Assembly: GCA_947561715.1 (NCBI GenBank)
Contig: OX387200.1
Coordinates: 20,400,501-20,464,500, forward strand
From: Ascidia mentula
Taxonomy: Eukaryota > Chordata > Ascidiacea > Phlebobranchia > Ascidiidae
Length of the DNA: 64,000 nt
Reading direction: 5' to 3'
Positions 21,601 through 36,600 of the stretch are shown here, in pieces. The notes beneath the pieces were generated by a model. That model had not been told where the DNA came from. It searched no databases and was given only the letters and a program-made list of their open reading frames with translations. Positions within the stretch are counted from its first letter, which is position 1. Each line of letters begins with the position of its first letter. The translations under genes were made by a program, and so were the position numbers.

Positions 21601-24600
21601 TAGGTTTAAATAGCTTTGTAATTATATCCAAAAGTTTTGAATTTTTAATGTGCAACATACATGTCAAAATGAGTATATGTGGTACTGGAAGAGTTTTGTG
21701 AAGGTATGCATTGGTTTATTATATATTGCTATTGCAGCCATGTCCAATTGGAACATACAGTGGGATCAAAGCACAAACTTGTACAGTGTGTCCTGCTGGG
21801 TCCGAATGTGCATCAGGCACACCAGGCACACCAGTACCTTGTAGTTCAGGTTCATATTCAAATACTGGGGATGATAAATGCTCATCTTGTTCTCAAGGTA
21901 CATTTTATGTCACAGAATTTTGCAACTTCATAAACTAGTCCTTGTATTTAAGCCTATTCAGGTCTGTTTGTTTTTTGGTAGTGGTGGTCTGCAAGAATGT
22001 GTGTTATCATAAATATGAGTTCTTAGGATTGAAAATAAAATAAATTGTTCTAAAATATTTTTTATCACCAACAACATGTATGCTGTTTTCTTTGAAACAA
22101 ATGGTTTTAAGCAGGAATTATCTTCATCAAATATGAAAACTATTGCATGTTGACATTTTAACAGGAACACATACCAACGGTTTGGATGGTGCCTCATTTT
22201 GTCTTTCATGTCCTGCTGGACATACCTGTATGAATGTTTCTCAGGTGCCACAAGCTTGTGTAGATGGAGAATACAGCTTGCAAGGCGATGTAAGCCATTA
22301 GTTTTTCCACTTTTCTTACACCTATACTATAACCAAGAATATGGTACTCCTTAAATATTAAATTGTTATATGAAATATGAGTTATAAAGTTACATGCAAT
22401 AACTGTACTTTGAAAAAAATTATAAATTTTGTCAGAAGTGTCTGTTTCTGTTGCAAGGTGCTGTAGAAATTTATGTTTCTTCTCTTTGTTATGTTTTGTC
22501 ACAGATGCAATGTAGCGCTTGTCCTGCTGGGTTTTACTGTCCGACCACATCAAGTATTGTTCCTTGCCCTTCAGGAACTTATTCCAATGGTAGTGTTGGG
22601 TCAACGGGTTGTAATGCTTGTCCTGCTGGTCAGTCATGTCTCAACCCAGCTGAAGCCCCAACAAATTGTGACGAAGGCCAATACTCACTCCAGGTAATAT
22701 GTTGTAAATATTATGCTAAAGTGGATATCATCAAAATTATCGAGGTATATTAAAGTAAAATTAATCTTCCACAGTTTTTTTTCTGCAGGTAAATAAAATT
22801 AGTATTGTGTAATTTTTCCTTTATGTTTCAAAATGTTTGCTTACTGGCAAAAACTAGTTTTTTATTGCAGAAGATTGGGATTATTCTTCTGTTAAATATG
22901 ACTTGTTTCGCTGTTTGTTTGATTGTTTTTTATTCTAAAAATAATTAAAACTCTCACAAAAATTGTATTTCAACAGGGAGATGGGGTTTGTACAACTTGC
23001 CCCGCTGGATCAAAGTGCCCAGATCGAACATCCACCCCAACAGCATGTGGCACAGGACAATATAGTTATGCAGGAAATGGAACTTGTTATGACTGTCCAG
23101 TCGGTGAGTGTTGCTTTTTGAAGTATTCAAAACCTACAACATAATATTATTGATATACTTTTCCCTAAACCCACTCACTTTTTACTGTCAAAGGTTACAT
23201 ATGTGTGGACCCAGCTGCAGCTCCACTAAAATGTGCCTTTGGTTCCACCACCAATGGACTGACTGGCCAAACTGTTTGTCAAGATTGTCCTGTGGGAAAA
23301 GTTTGCCAAGATGCATCGTGAGTATAACTAGTAAAAAATTTTACAACACAAAATCATAAGTGTCACTATTTAAATTATGGGAAAGCTTTGAAATAAATAT
23401 ATGAAAGAAATATGATTAAGAAAATCAAATAAGCAGCAATTTCTTGTTTCTGTATGCAATTAATGCTTTCCCATTGGATTGACCATTATGATTTTCACCA
23501 ATACTTTACTGTTATGTAGGGATGTTCCTTTTTCATGTCCTAATGGGACTTACTCGCCAGTCGGTGAAACAGAATGCATTTCCTGTCCAGCAGGAGTCAG
23601 TTGCAGTGGGGTAAGATTTACTGCAATTATCATTGAATACAGTTGGTGACTTGTAGCTTACTCTCCCTATATTTTTACAGGTATATTAAATTGAGAGTAT
23701 TTCAGCTTTTGTTATGCATTTTTTTGTATGTTTTGCATGATTTTTTAAAATAAACTTCGCTTTTGTTGAATGCGGTGATGTTAAATTCTTTAAAACAGAG
23801 TGAAACAACATTGTGTGAACCAGGAAGTTACTCGATTTATGGACAATCTGACTGCACTGGTTGTCCAGCAGGTTTTGAATGTCCCTACACTCATCAAGCT
23901 ATTGTAACTGTCTGCCAGAATGGTAAGTCAACCAATTTGTATTTATTGTCCACACAAGTACAAATAAAATGCTCCAGGATGTAATAATATACATGTTGTA
24001 TTCTTGAGTCACAAACAGTCCACTGCTCTAGAGTTATTATTCAAAATACTGCCATCTTATTTTTGTGCATTTGTTTCTTATTCCAGTCACACAACTCGTG
24101 ATTTAACAGATCTGCTAACACTACAATGTGTTCTTTTTTATCAAAGGTACCTTTTCTCTTGAGAATCAGACAGTATGCACAGTTTGTCCACCAGGATTCG
24201 CTTGTCCAAGCACAACAACAAACACATCCCTAGTTGAATGCTCTCCAGGTTACTATTCAACTGGTGGTCAAAGCGAATGTACTGAATGTCCAGCTGGTCA
24301 AGCCTGCAGTCAACCTGATGGAAGTGGAAATACCTACTGCTTACCTGTAAGACAATGCCATTTATCAAATGTAAAATGACAATGATGTTTTTATAGGGAG
24401 AATACTCATTGAATGGAGAACCTATGTGCACACCGTGCACTGCTGGTTATGCTTGTCCTTTTACCAACAGTAATGCTACTGTTGAATGTGGTAATGGTAC
24501 TTTCTCTGGACCAGGCCAATCTGTAAGTAAATTATATAAACTGATTTGGCCAAGCTTTTATAATTTTAATGCAAAATATGCAATTTTTAACACTAAGTTA

Positions 24601-27600
24601 TCAGCAGTGATATGACCTTATTTGAATGGAATCTTAATTTTAATGCAAAATATGCAATTTTTAACACAAAGTTATCAGCAGTGATATGACCTTATTTGAA
24701 TGGAATCTTAATTTATTTAATATTGTTTGGGTTAATTTTTGAATTGGATCCTTTGGCTGTAACCTTATTGTCAATCCACTCACTCCAATACGACTGTTCT
24801 GGCAATAATATTTGTAAACACCAATATTCAATCCATTGCTGTTCAACAAAGCAATCTAAATGCCTTATTTATTCTACCTAAAATCACATCTTGTTTTTAT
24901 GTACCAGACATGTACAAGGTGTGCGGTAGGGTACGCATGCCCAACTGCAAATGTTGATGATGGAGGAAAGACATCTTGTAATGTTGGAACATATAGCAGT
25001 GGTGGACAAACCACTTGTACCGAATGTCAAGCTGGCCTTGCTTGTCCAATGCCCTTTGCTGCATATATAATTGTATGCCCAGCAGGAACTTTTTCAGAAG
25101 CCAATGCTGGTGTAAGTTTGTTGTGTAGCAAATAAGTATATTATCAACAACTAGGTCTACAACTTCTGTGAGCCCATTTAAATCTTTAATTTCTATCAAA
25201 AAAATTACCTTTGCAGTAAACATGACTGGTGTTCACCTCTTGGTTTCTGTGGTTGCGCTTGTTGCTATAACAAAATTTTATTTATACTTTAATTTTCTGT
25301 TTAGGCCTGTACAGATTGTCCACCCGGAGAATTTTGCTCTACAACAAACACCACAGGTACAGCTTGTGCAAGCGGGTTTTACAGCTTGGGAAGACAGACA
25401 CAGTGTACTGAATGTCCGGCTGGGTTTGAATGCAGTATTCCAACATCAGTTCCTGTTGTTTGTAATCCAGGTAACACATTATTAGGTACATTGAAACAAG
25501 TGTTAGTATTTTGGTAACTTCCACTTTCCAAAGGTGTCTTGGACCAATGAGTAATGTACACAATAGCAAGATAAGATTAGCAAATTGCCTCCAATGCATA
25601 GACATGCATTTTTTCCCTTTTCTCACAGCTTGTAGTTGTTTACATAGTGTTGGATTGTACTTGCCTGCAAATCATGCTAAAAAAAGATTGTTTATGTTTA
25701 ATGAGACCAAAGTTTTGGTACATATTTATTATAGTGGTGTCGAAGATCTATTTAACAACATTTAAAATACTTTCAAGGCACGTACTCCGCTGCCCAAGCA
25801 ATATTGTGTGATCTATGTATTGCTGGGTATATATGTAGCGAAGGAAGCACCAAGCCCAATCCTGAATCTGGCATCTGTCCACTTGGTAAGGTTTGATTAA
25901 TTATTCAGATATTATTCTTTCTTTCAGTGGCAAAGTGTTACCGACAAAAAAAAACACTTCAATTATTTTGGTTTGCTTAAAAACATTTGTTTTCCAGGAT
26001 ACTACTGTGGTTCAACAGATACAGTACCCACCCCCTGCCCTCCAGGAATGTATGGTTCCACACCACAACTTGGGTTAGCGACTGATTGCACTCCATGTCC
26101 AGTTGGTATGTTGTTTATTCTAACTTTTTACACAAACTCTGTGAAGAAAACAAAGCATTCAAAATACTACAAAATAAAATACTAACAGATTTTACACATT
26201 TTCAGGTTTCTTTTGCCTGGAAGGAACAGAGGGTGCCCCTGGTGTTGCCAATATTTGTCCCAAGGGTGCTTTTTGTCCCATTAGCACAGCTACCTCAAAT
26301 GAACATCCATGTCCCGGTGGTACATTTGGTCCCTATCTTGGTCAAGAGACAGAAGCAACTGCATGTTTAGAATGCCCAGAAGGAAGATATTGTCAAAGCG
26401 GTATGTTTACTGCTGTGGTGTAGTATACAATGTTACAGTATTGTAAACAGTTAGTGAATACATAACCAAAGACGGTTGTATAATTGGTTTGGTACTGTGG
26501 TTTTACAAGGTTCTTTTTTATGAGTTCTGGTTATCAAAATGTTACTTGTCAACAACATATGTGCAATAAATGTGTTTCCTAATTATGTCCCTTTTTGAAT
26601 CTGCAAATGCCCATGCATTTGTGCTCATTTGACTGCAAAAATAACATTTACTGTGTCACTGATTGGTTTATTATGTGCTCTGATACATTGTGACAGAGGT
26701 GTATGAGGTGCCCATTTCCCACTGGTGAACATACTAAACTAAAAATACAAATTTGTAGCCTTTAACATTATTGCACACTTTCAGCAGCATCATGTTTTTG
26801 TCTGTAAAAGTTGTGTTGTGGTTATAATTCTTTCCAATAACCTTGTATATTTATTAGGTTCATCTAAACCTGGACAAGCATGTCCCCGTGGTCACTACTG
26901 CCCAGCAGGTACTACTCAGTCTGGAGGAACACAACCTCCTGTCCCATGTACAGCTGGAACCTACACAGCTGAAGAAGGAGCAAGAAGTAAGAAGCATCTA
27001 AAATCTTATTTCCGACAACCCATTAAGCAACAGCATTCGATCCAGCATTGTTTTTTATTATCCAAAGCCTTTGCAAAAGTTTTATTCAGTTTCAGGGCTA
27101 AAATTGTATAATGGTTTACCACAGTGACCAATATCTTAACGAAATCTCGTGTGAGTTCTTATTATATGGATAAAAAGGAAAAACTTACAACATTGTTAAC
27201 ATTGGAAAAAATATGCAAAAAGTTTAATAGAAAAGAAGACAGTCGGTCCAAAGCTGTGAGCTTGAAAGCAACTACATTAAATTATTTCATCATATAATTT
27301 TTTTCCTTAAAATGATCCACTGTTGCAATACACACAATATATATATCTTTGTGACAGCTATTGCATCTTGCGTTCAATGTCCTGCTGGATACACTTGCAT
27401 TGCTGGCACGACTGATCCCGATCCATGTCCACCTGGTACCTATCAACCAACAGTTGGACAACCATCAAATGCAAGTTGTAAAGATTGTTTGGAAGGCATG
27501 GCATGCACACAATCTGGTTTGAAGCAACCTGATCAGTCATGTGACCCTGGGTAGGATGGTTTCACTTTTGTTAACTTATTTGTACATTGAAGACGACTAA

Positions 27601-30600
27601 TCAGTTTTCTTTTGATTAAGTAACGTTGATCCTAACTTGACAAAAAGTAACGTAATGTTTTTTGTTTTTTTTTGCAAAAATGGCAAATTTTACATGTTTT
27701 TATGCATTTTCCCCAAGAAAAAAAAACCTTGGTAAACAAATAAAATTATTGCAAATCCCCTATACCTAATCTAAATTTACCGAAAGTTTATTTGATTTAT
27801 AATTATTGTATGTATTAGAATGCTTACATTATATTGTATTGCTTAAAACAAATTTTGTAGTCTCAAAAACATGAACAAATAGAAAGAAGTTGATACTTTT
27901 TATGTTTCAATTGATCATTGAACAAATTTTCAGTCACTACTGTCCAACTGGAACATCTGTACCAACAGCAAACCCTTGCCCAGCTGGAAGGTTTACTGAT
28001 CAGTTTAACCTTACAGCACCCGAAGAGTGCGAAATTTGTCCACCAAGATTTGCCTGCTATAACGGTACAGATGCCTTGTATTATGTCATGCACCTGGTTT
28101 ACAATTAAACTTGTTATTCAACTTTACTAAAAAATTGAACTAATTTACTACAGTATATAATGGAAAATTACCTTTAAAAATGTAAAAAAACTGCTTGTTA
28201 AAAAGGCCTAAAAAATGCATTTGGTCATTTATATGCTATTTTCAATCACAGGCACTGGTGGATCTCAAAAGAAAAAGGCTGCTTGTGCTCCAGGATATTA
28301 CTGCAAGAATGCCACCCAGTATCCAACGCAATGGCCATGTCCAGCAGGTTCTTATTCAAACCGTACCAATCTTGCCAACTTTGATGAATGTTGGGTGTGT
28401 CCGAAAGGCTATTTTTGTGTTAACGGCAGCACAACAGGGACAGCAAATGATCAAGTGTGTCCACCTGGTTACTTCTGCCCTCCAGGTAAAACAATATAAT
28501 TACCGACTGTTCCAACCTAATTCCAAAAGTTTGTGTAGCTTATGCAGTTGGACATAAAAATGTTGTATTGTAATTTCCATAATATCCCAACATCCACTTA
28601 ATATGTAAATATATTAATTCTACATAATAGTGTCAAGTCGTAGGCGTATAAGGTTTGTTAAGTAGAATAATCTCTTTGTTTACAATCTTCCAACTGCGAC
28701 GTGAAATTTAATATTCTGGTAACCAAATCACTTTGTCGCGTAGGCACACAATACGCCACCCAATTTCCATGTTCGTCCGGTTTGTTTTCCAACCAGTCTG
28801 GAAATGTGAGAAAAGAGGATTGCGACGATTGCTTACCGGGTTTCTACTGCGGAACTGGAACCAGTCAACCGGAACCGTGTCCGCCGTACGAAAATGTGTT
28901 TGTCACGCTGATAACATTAATTCCACCGGCGGAACCCTGTTTCTTTGCGGATTTAAAACACAAATACAACACTACGCATGCTGCGATTTTTCATCAACAA
29001 ATTTACTGCTAAAAATTTTCGAACTTGTGTAAAATTGTTATTTTATGTTCAGGGGAACATTTAACGATGCTCATGGCGCGGACGGCTTTGCTTCATGCCT
29101 TGACTGCACCAACGGTTATTACTGCCCTGACAATGGAACTGCCGATCCGCAACCATGCGGAAAAGGATACTATTCTGTAAATTTACTCTAACTTGTTTAT
29201 GGACCTGTTTATTGCTTGTGTTGTCCTAATACAGGGGCCACCGAACTACTGCTCGCCTTGCTTGGGTCCACGCAACCAAAACAGTTTTTTACACTACACC
29301 GAACGATAAATTTTATTTATTTCTGTACTTCGCTACATTTTCGGCATCCCTCTTTTTTGACAAAGAAATTAGGCGGTGGCATGGAATCTTGAACGTTTAT
29401 CCGGCTCCCAATTTTCACTAATCACACATGTATGACTCTTTGGGAAAAAAGTTTGTCCACCGCCCTCATACACCAAACCCGATTTGGTCTTGTATATGTT
29501 TCTCTTCACACACGCAAACTTGTTACGAAGTATTACAATTTATCAGTTGTGTTTACAAGATTAATTTGTACCTAGGGTTTTGGCCAACCAGAATGCACGT
29601 TATGCGATGCTGGGTTTTACTGCAATGAAAATATGACAACTGATGCTGAGAGAAGAAATAAAACATGCCCGGCCGGTATGTACTGCCCTAGTGGAACTTC
29701 AGAAGCTCCTGACCTGTTGAACTACGCCTGTCCTGCTGGTTTCTACTGCTTGCTCGGCAGTACTGTAAGTGTTTTACCGCAACTTTTAGCTAGAGAGTTT
29801 CCGCATTGGAGTAACCTCATTTGTTTGTGTAAAGAAAAAAATTAAGCTCATTTGTTTGATTATGTGTTAAATTCTACAAAACGATCCGTGGACAGTTCAG
29901 ATGGTGGATGTTTATTGTGAAAAATATATTTCACTTAAAAAAGGCATTACCAGTTTCTCCAACTTATTCAAATAGAACTCATTTGTTTCTTTTCATTTTT
30001 TTCTTCTCAGAATCCGGAACCTGTTCCATGCCCCGTCGGGACCTTCAGTGATAAAGTTGGGTTACGGGATGTAGCATCGTGCGAATCTTGTACCCCCGGA
30101 ATGTATTGCGACGTTACAAACCTCACTGCACCGGTAAGCTGTCTTAATATTTCGCCTGTTTGTATGTTGTGTATAGTTGTGGAGTTATTTTGTCTGACCA
30201 GCATGTTTATTTATGGTTCCGTTTGTGATACTGATGTACATTATTTACTTTCTGTTTTTTTTTCCTTTGTTAAATTGTGTATATTGTCGTATGTCTTTAG
30301 GTTGTGAATTTCACACCCTAACTGTATTTGTATTTGTCGTAAAAAAACAATAAATATTTATTTTTGTATTGTAGGCTGGTGATTGTCCACCAGGTTACTA
30401 TTGTCCGAACGGAACTGGTGATCGCCATTCAGAACCATGTCCTGCCGGGACTTACCTCAATAACACGGCAGCTGTATCACCCGAAAGCTGTGTGCTGTGT
30501 ACCTCAGGAAAGTATTGCCCTATGGACGGGACCTCAGACCCTTTGGAGTGTCCTAAGGTATAACCAATTGGGGTTTCGAAACTTAGCTGGTTATTTGAGG

Positions 30601-33600
30601 AATCGCGTTCATCACAATAATCCAATGGCCCCCAACCGGGGCGCCGCGAGATTTTCTTGAATTTACTCTGGTAATTTTTCACCGTGCGGTTTACTAGTAA
30701 TATCGAGAGCACAATTTTTCAAATAATATTAGCCCCCATCAATAATTAGACAGCAGAAATGCTGATTGCAGCATTCGTGGAGGTCGCTTACTGGTTTGCC
30801 GCCACTAGGTGCTGCAATATGTCTTTTTAATCACGCAGGGATGCCATATGTCCCAACAAATGTCATTGCAAAACTTATACTATGTCTCATGTTACGAGGT
30901 CATGTTATTCTAATTATTGTAAGCCTGAATATTTTTGTGTAGGGACAATACTGTACTCCAGGGCGTAGTTCTCCAATCGACTGCCCAAGCGGGACATTTG
31001 GAAACCGAACCGGAATTAAGTCTTCGTTGGAATGCACATCGTGTATAGGAGGCTGGTACTGTCAAGGAACGGGCAACGTAGTTCCAACGGCTGAATGCAG
31101 TGCTGGATATTACTGTGTGCAAGGAGCAGACACATCAGTAAGCTTGGCTATTTCCCACTTCCTGGAAAATAAACGGCCAACTAGAAAAATAATTTAATGA
31201 CTTGAAATGACTTTTATTTCATGTTAAGTCTTGCTTGCTGTTTAGAGAAGTGTTTTCTCGACCGTCGGCCATATTCACTGAATTTCTTCTGGCACGAAGT
31301 ACATAGTTTTGCAATATAAAGTTTTGCTTTTATTTCATCACCTTTAGCGTAAATTTTGCTAAATTACTATAAAAGTCGTTTTAAACTTGACCGGCTCGCA
31401 AGTGCAAAAATGTTGAGTATTAATGGCTTAGAGGGCGGACCTATTTGTGAAACTTTACGTGTGATCTTGTAAATTTTAATTATTTGTGGAAATATTTAAT
31501 AGACACCAAATGGTAGCGCGATGGGCGACATATGTTTCGCCGGAGGTTACTGCCCTGAGGGAAGTCCGTATCCTACAGCCTGTCCACCTGGAAGATATTC
31601 GGCTAATAAAAGTAAGCACTAAATATATGCACCGAAATTTATTTTATCAACTATATTTTCAGTTTTCGTGTGAACATTTGTGCCAAGTTATTGCATTTAA
31701 CATGTTTAGGGCCCATTAAGTCAGTTTAAACCAGCCACAAAAAATGCGTTTCATCGTGTCAGGATTGAAACAACTTTTTTCAAACAAGATCTAAATTTAG
31801 TGGGAAATAGCTTAAAGTATTAAATAATCTTTTTTGTGAAAAAGACTAAAATCATTGTTTGTATCTTTCACTTCCTTCAGTGGCAACCTCCGTGGATAAT
31901 TGTACCGACTGCCTCCCTGGAAAATTCTGTTCGGGTCTCGAGGCGAGTGGAATAACGGGCAATTGCTCTCCTGGTTACTATTGCACTGGAGGAGCTTCCA
32001 CCCCGACCCAAAACTCGGTTCCACCCGGTTACTTTGCCCCTGCCGGTTCATCGCATGCTCACATTTGTCCATGTGGTAAGTTACTTTTGAATCAATTTTT
32101 AAAAAACGTTCGAAGAACGATGCTGGGTATTTATTTATTCACGATGTTGCTTGGTTAAAAAAATTCCTATGAGGAAGTCGAACAGCCTGTGACACCAAAT
32201 TGCACGACATCATAGACATTTCAACGATATTTCGTTAAATCAAAGGACGTGTTTTTTACATCATAAGATGCCTAATTCTACGACATATCAAAGAAAATCA
32301 TGTATAAACAGCGTAATGATTCTTAACAGCGAAAAACATTGAAGCACGTGCTTTTGCATTCCAAAAGTCGTTGCAAATCTGAATAAACAGCACTATGATA
32401 CTTCACAGCAAGATACGTTTCTCCACCTTTTGTTAACAGGAACATACGCACCTGGCAACAACTCTGAATCGTGCAAAGATTGCCCTGTGGGAAGTTACTG
32501 CCCTACAGATGGTTTGAGTGAAGCGTTACCCTGTCCTACCGGCAGCTACTGTCCCTTGAATTCATCCACACCTACTGCGTGCCCAGTGGTAATTAGGCAG
32601 ATAAGCGTAATTTTCAGTTTTTATGTGAAGAAGAGTAATTTTTTCTTATTTGAAATTAAATCTCTTTTACTTTTTGCTTATATATCACTTAGTTCACTTA
32701 GGTAAGTTTCTTCGTGAACTGAGCAAGATAACTGAGTATACGAGCCTTCCAGATTTATATATAAGCAATGGAGCTACCAGATTTAATGTAATTTCCCCTT
32801 TAAATTTAGAAAAATAACACTTATTTGAATCAGTATCAGAAATCTTTTTGCACAAAGAAAATAATTACACACATGCAGGCACATAAAAATTCCCGCCCCA
32901 TAAGAAAATACTTGTAAATGTGTGAACCGTAACTGATTGTATAACTGAAATGCTCTCATTCTAGGGTACTTACAACGACGAAACTGGTCAAGTTGATGCC
33001 ACAGCTTGCAACTTATGTAACGAAGGATTTTACTGTGATGAGGTAGATTGGTTAACTTTACTGTTCTTACAGATCGCAGTTTTGAATCAATAGCTGGAAA
33101 TACGTACAAACACCACGTTCAGCTGATGTCGTGTTGTGTAGCTTACTGGTTATCTTTTTGTCTATTTAAAAATAAAGCACAAGCACATTTTTTGCTCAAA
33201 TCATTGTAAAGCACTATTTTCCAAAACAGTTTGTTGCCAATCGCATAAAGCATTGGAAATGATACGTAAATATCGTTAATACCTTGCATCAGCAAAGACC
33301 TACTTTAAACTAACCCGAGTGTATTGCAGCTTGGTCAAAATGCCTCGACAAAGGTGTGTGATGCGGGTTTCTGGTGTGGTCAGGGTTCCACAACTGGAAC
33401 TCCAAACGGTTCCGAGCCCACAGGAGGACCGTGTCCTAAGGGGTTTTATTGCGATGCTGAATCGAGTCCGACTGGCCTGGCTTGTCCGGAAGGTTTGTAC
33501 ATAATTTGAATTCTTGTTTCAAGTTTTTTTAGAATTTGGGCCGCTTGGTGTACCTGCAATGTGAAATATGCGCATTCGAAAAAAAACCCGCTTAAGGGTT

Positions 33601-36600
33601 TGTTGGGACTAATTTTGAAATGGACTAAGCTGATGTTACAGGACCAAACTGACCGACGGTTTATCGCTTTCGCGTTTTTTTCGTGCATGCTATTGTGTTA
33701 TGCTATTTATGATACTCGCCAAAGCTCCTGTTATGTGATAAAACTTATACGAAGAGACTCATGTGACTTATCATATAAAATACCATAATTTGTAACCTTA
33801 AAAATAGCTGTTTTCAATTATATTTGTTGTCCAATTTAACATTTGCGTATTTTCGGGCACACATTAACAACTGAATACATTAAATACGACCATATATGTA
33901 CTTGTAATATGCTGATTGGAAATACCACTGAGAAAAGACAATTATTGAAACTCTGATCAGGCAACTGTTATCAACTTTCCATGTGTTGATGCTTGTTACA
34001 CACTTTTAATGGCGATTTCCAAAGTTGTTCCATATTTAAACAGGTACCTACAATAATCAGACTGGAGCTGCCAGTATGGGTGACTGCACACCATGCGATC
34101 CTGGCAAAGTTTGCAGCACATTCCAACTCACGGAGCCAGACGGAGAATGCATGGAAGGTATTGTGTTTGTTTGAACAATTTTCGTGTTGGGCACAATTTT
34201 TTTATTACTATACAAATTTTCTTTTCAGAAAGCGATTTAATTTGGTTTGCACAATCGCATCGATCTATTGTTTGTTATTTTTATTCCCAGTTGTGTAGAT
34301 CGATAAAAACATAGCGCTTTAAAAATTCATTTACACCAATTTTAACATCCATCATAACGCATAATCAAAATTTTTTTTAAAAAAAGCGACAATGTATATC
34401 ACTTGTTGTCTTGAAATAAACGTTTTTTTGTTTTTTAGGTTTTTATTGCAGCGGCGGAACAAGTGTTAATCCACCAGTCGGTGTAAGCACGGGGGGTGAG
34501 TGTCCATCTGGAAACTTCTGCCCAACTGGTAGCGGGGCAGCTAAACCTTGCTTGCCTGGTTCTTTCCAACAAGCTGTGCAACAACCCTCTTGTGAAGTGT
34601 GTCCAGCTGGCTTTCAATGCAAAGGTAAACTTTTGGTTTGACATAGGCTTTTATTTTGTTAAATTTTACTATACTACACAGGCTGCACAGTCTTCTCAAT
34701 CACTCAACACTGGCAGTAATCATAGACACAAACGTGTTTGCATAATAATATATCAAGCAGTTTAGAAATTCTTATTTGTGCTTTCAACATGTTAAACATT
34801 TTTACTTGTTGCATTGTAAGTACAACACATTACAACACATGTAAGTACATTGTTTGCTTTACACAGGAGGAAATAACAGGGAAAGTTGTCCAAAAGGTTT
34901 CTATTGCCCTGAAGGAACAGGTGTGAGTCCCCCTCATTGTCCATATGGAACTTACGGCGATATCTTGGCAATGGAAAACAGTACTGACTGTAAAAATTGC
35001 GATAAAGGTGAGTTTTTTATTTGTTATTTCACTGGAGATTTTGTGATTCCGTCCTTCTTTGCTATAATCTGTAACATTGAATACTGACATACTCTTATTT
35101 TAAGACGTCTGGGCAAAAATCTATACCATAATCAGTTTAAAATGATGTAGTTTTTCTTGCAACACATTTACATAGAACTAACCTATAACTGACGTCACAA
35201 CACTGTGTTTTGTGGGGAAAAAGCCCAAATAAATATTAGTTCAGATCTTACTGTCATCAAAACCCCTGTTATAGGTTACTACTGCGCTGACTTCAACCTG
35301 ACAGCTCCATACCAACTGTGCGATGCTGGATATTATTGCCGGTAAGTTGTACGCACACTGGTATACGTGCCGGATACCATGAAATTGTATTGTAAAAATG
35401 TCCCATTATTTTCTTATTCGTTGGAGTTGTCGGTTAATATAAAGACCATTACCAAATTACAGTATCAGTTTTGTTTCTAAACAACGCAGTACGTGGTACA
35501 CACAAAAGATGTTCTTCTTCGATTTTCTAAGTTCTACTTGATGAGCTTTTAGTAGGTGTGTTTTTACCTCCCTTTTCTTACAGACACTGAAGACACGAAA
35601 GTCAATAGATTGTAACCCAGACAACATGTTTTCCCATAATGCTTTACTTCATTTGTTGACTTTTTGTTTTGATTATAAGTTTCAGACGTTTCTGTAACAT
35701 ATTTCTTTTTTAATGTTTAAGATACGGGGTAGACGTCAAAGACCCTGGGACTTCCCCACATACAGGCGACGGAGGGATCTGTCCCCCTGGATCTTTCTGT
35801 CCTCAACAAACTGGCGAACCCCAACCGTGCCCGATTGGAACTTATAACGAGCAGGTTTGCGCATGTTCAACCATTTTATTTAGGATATTAATGAAATGTT
35901 TTTTGTAATATCATAAATTGTGTTTACTGCAAGGAACTGAAGATGCCCTTGAGGCGAAAAATATTTCTGATTAAAAGCCAGGCTGATCCTGTAATAAAAA
36001 GCTATTGCTTTTTTTAGTATTATTACCAAAGTTACAATCACCGCTAGGCCTGCATCTGCAGTTTTGGGTAGATCCCAATATTTCAATTTTTAAAACCGTT
36101 CAATGTTTATTTTTTTTTCTGCACCAATAAACGTTGCCAAGATAAGCGGCGTTTCTGTTCAACAGTACATGTCAAAATACTTGCTATTATAAACTAGAAA
36201 AAGACTTTCATTTGCATATTCTGTGATTTACCTTCATCTGCACAGTTGGGACTTGAATCAGAAGGTGCCTGCCAAGATTGCCCTCCTGGTAAATACTGTG
36301 AGACGAGCAATCTTACGTCACCAACTGCAGATTGCACAGCTGGGTGGTTTTGCAGTGGACGAGCAAACACCTCCACACCTTCAGGTAAAATAACTGGGTA
36401 AATGCATAAACGAATTAGTTGGGGTAATTTTAGGAAACTCTGTGCTCCAAACTGTTACGTATTCGACTACACTCTATTCCAGACGTAATTTACGCAAATG
36501 TGTAAAAGTATTTGGAATTTATATTCATTGTACATAATACTGACACAGTTACTGAGTATCGTACTGTCCCGTTTGTAGTTATAAGTTTCTTTGTGCTAAT

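Noticed and set aside
22206-22637. 143-codon minus-strand frame across exons 17-18 of the giant gene
   Set aside because: It is antisense to well-supported exons and has no recognisable content.
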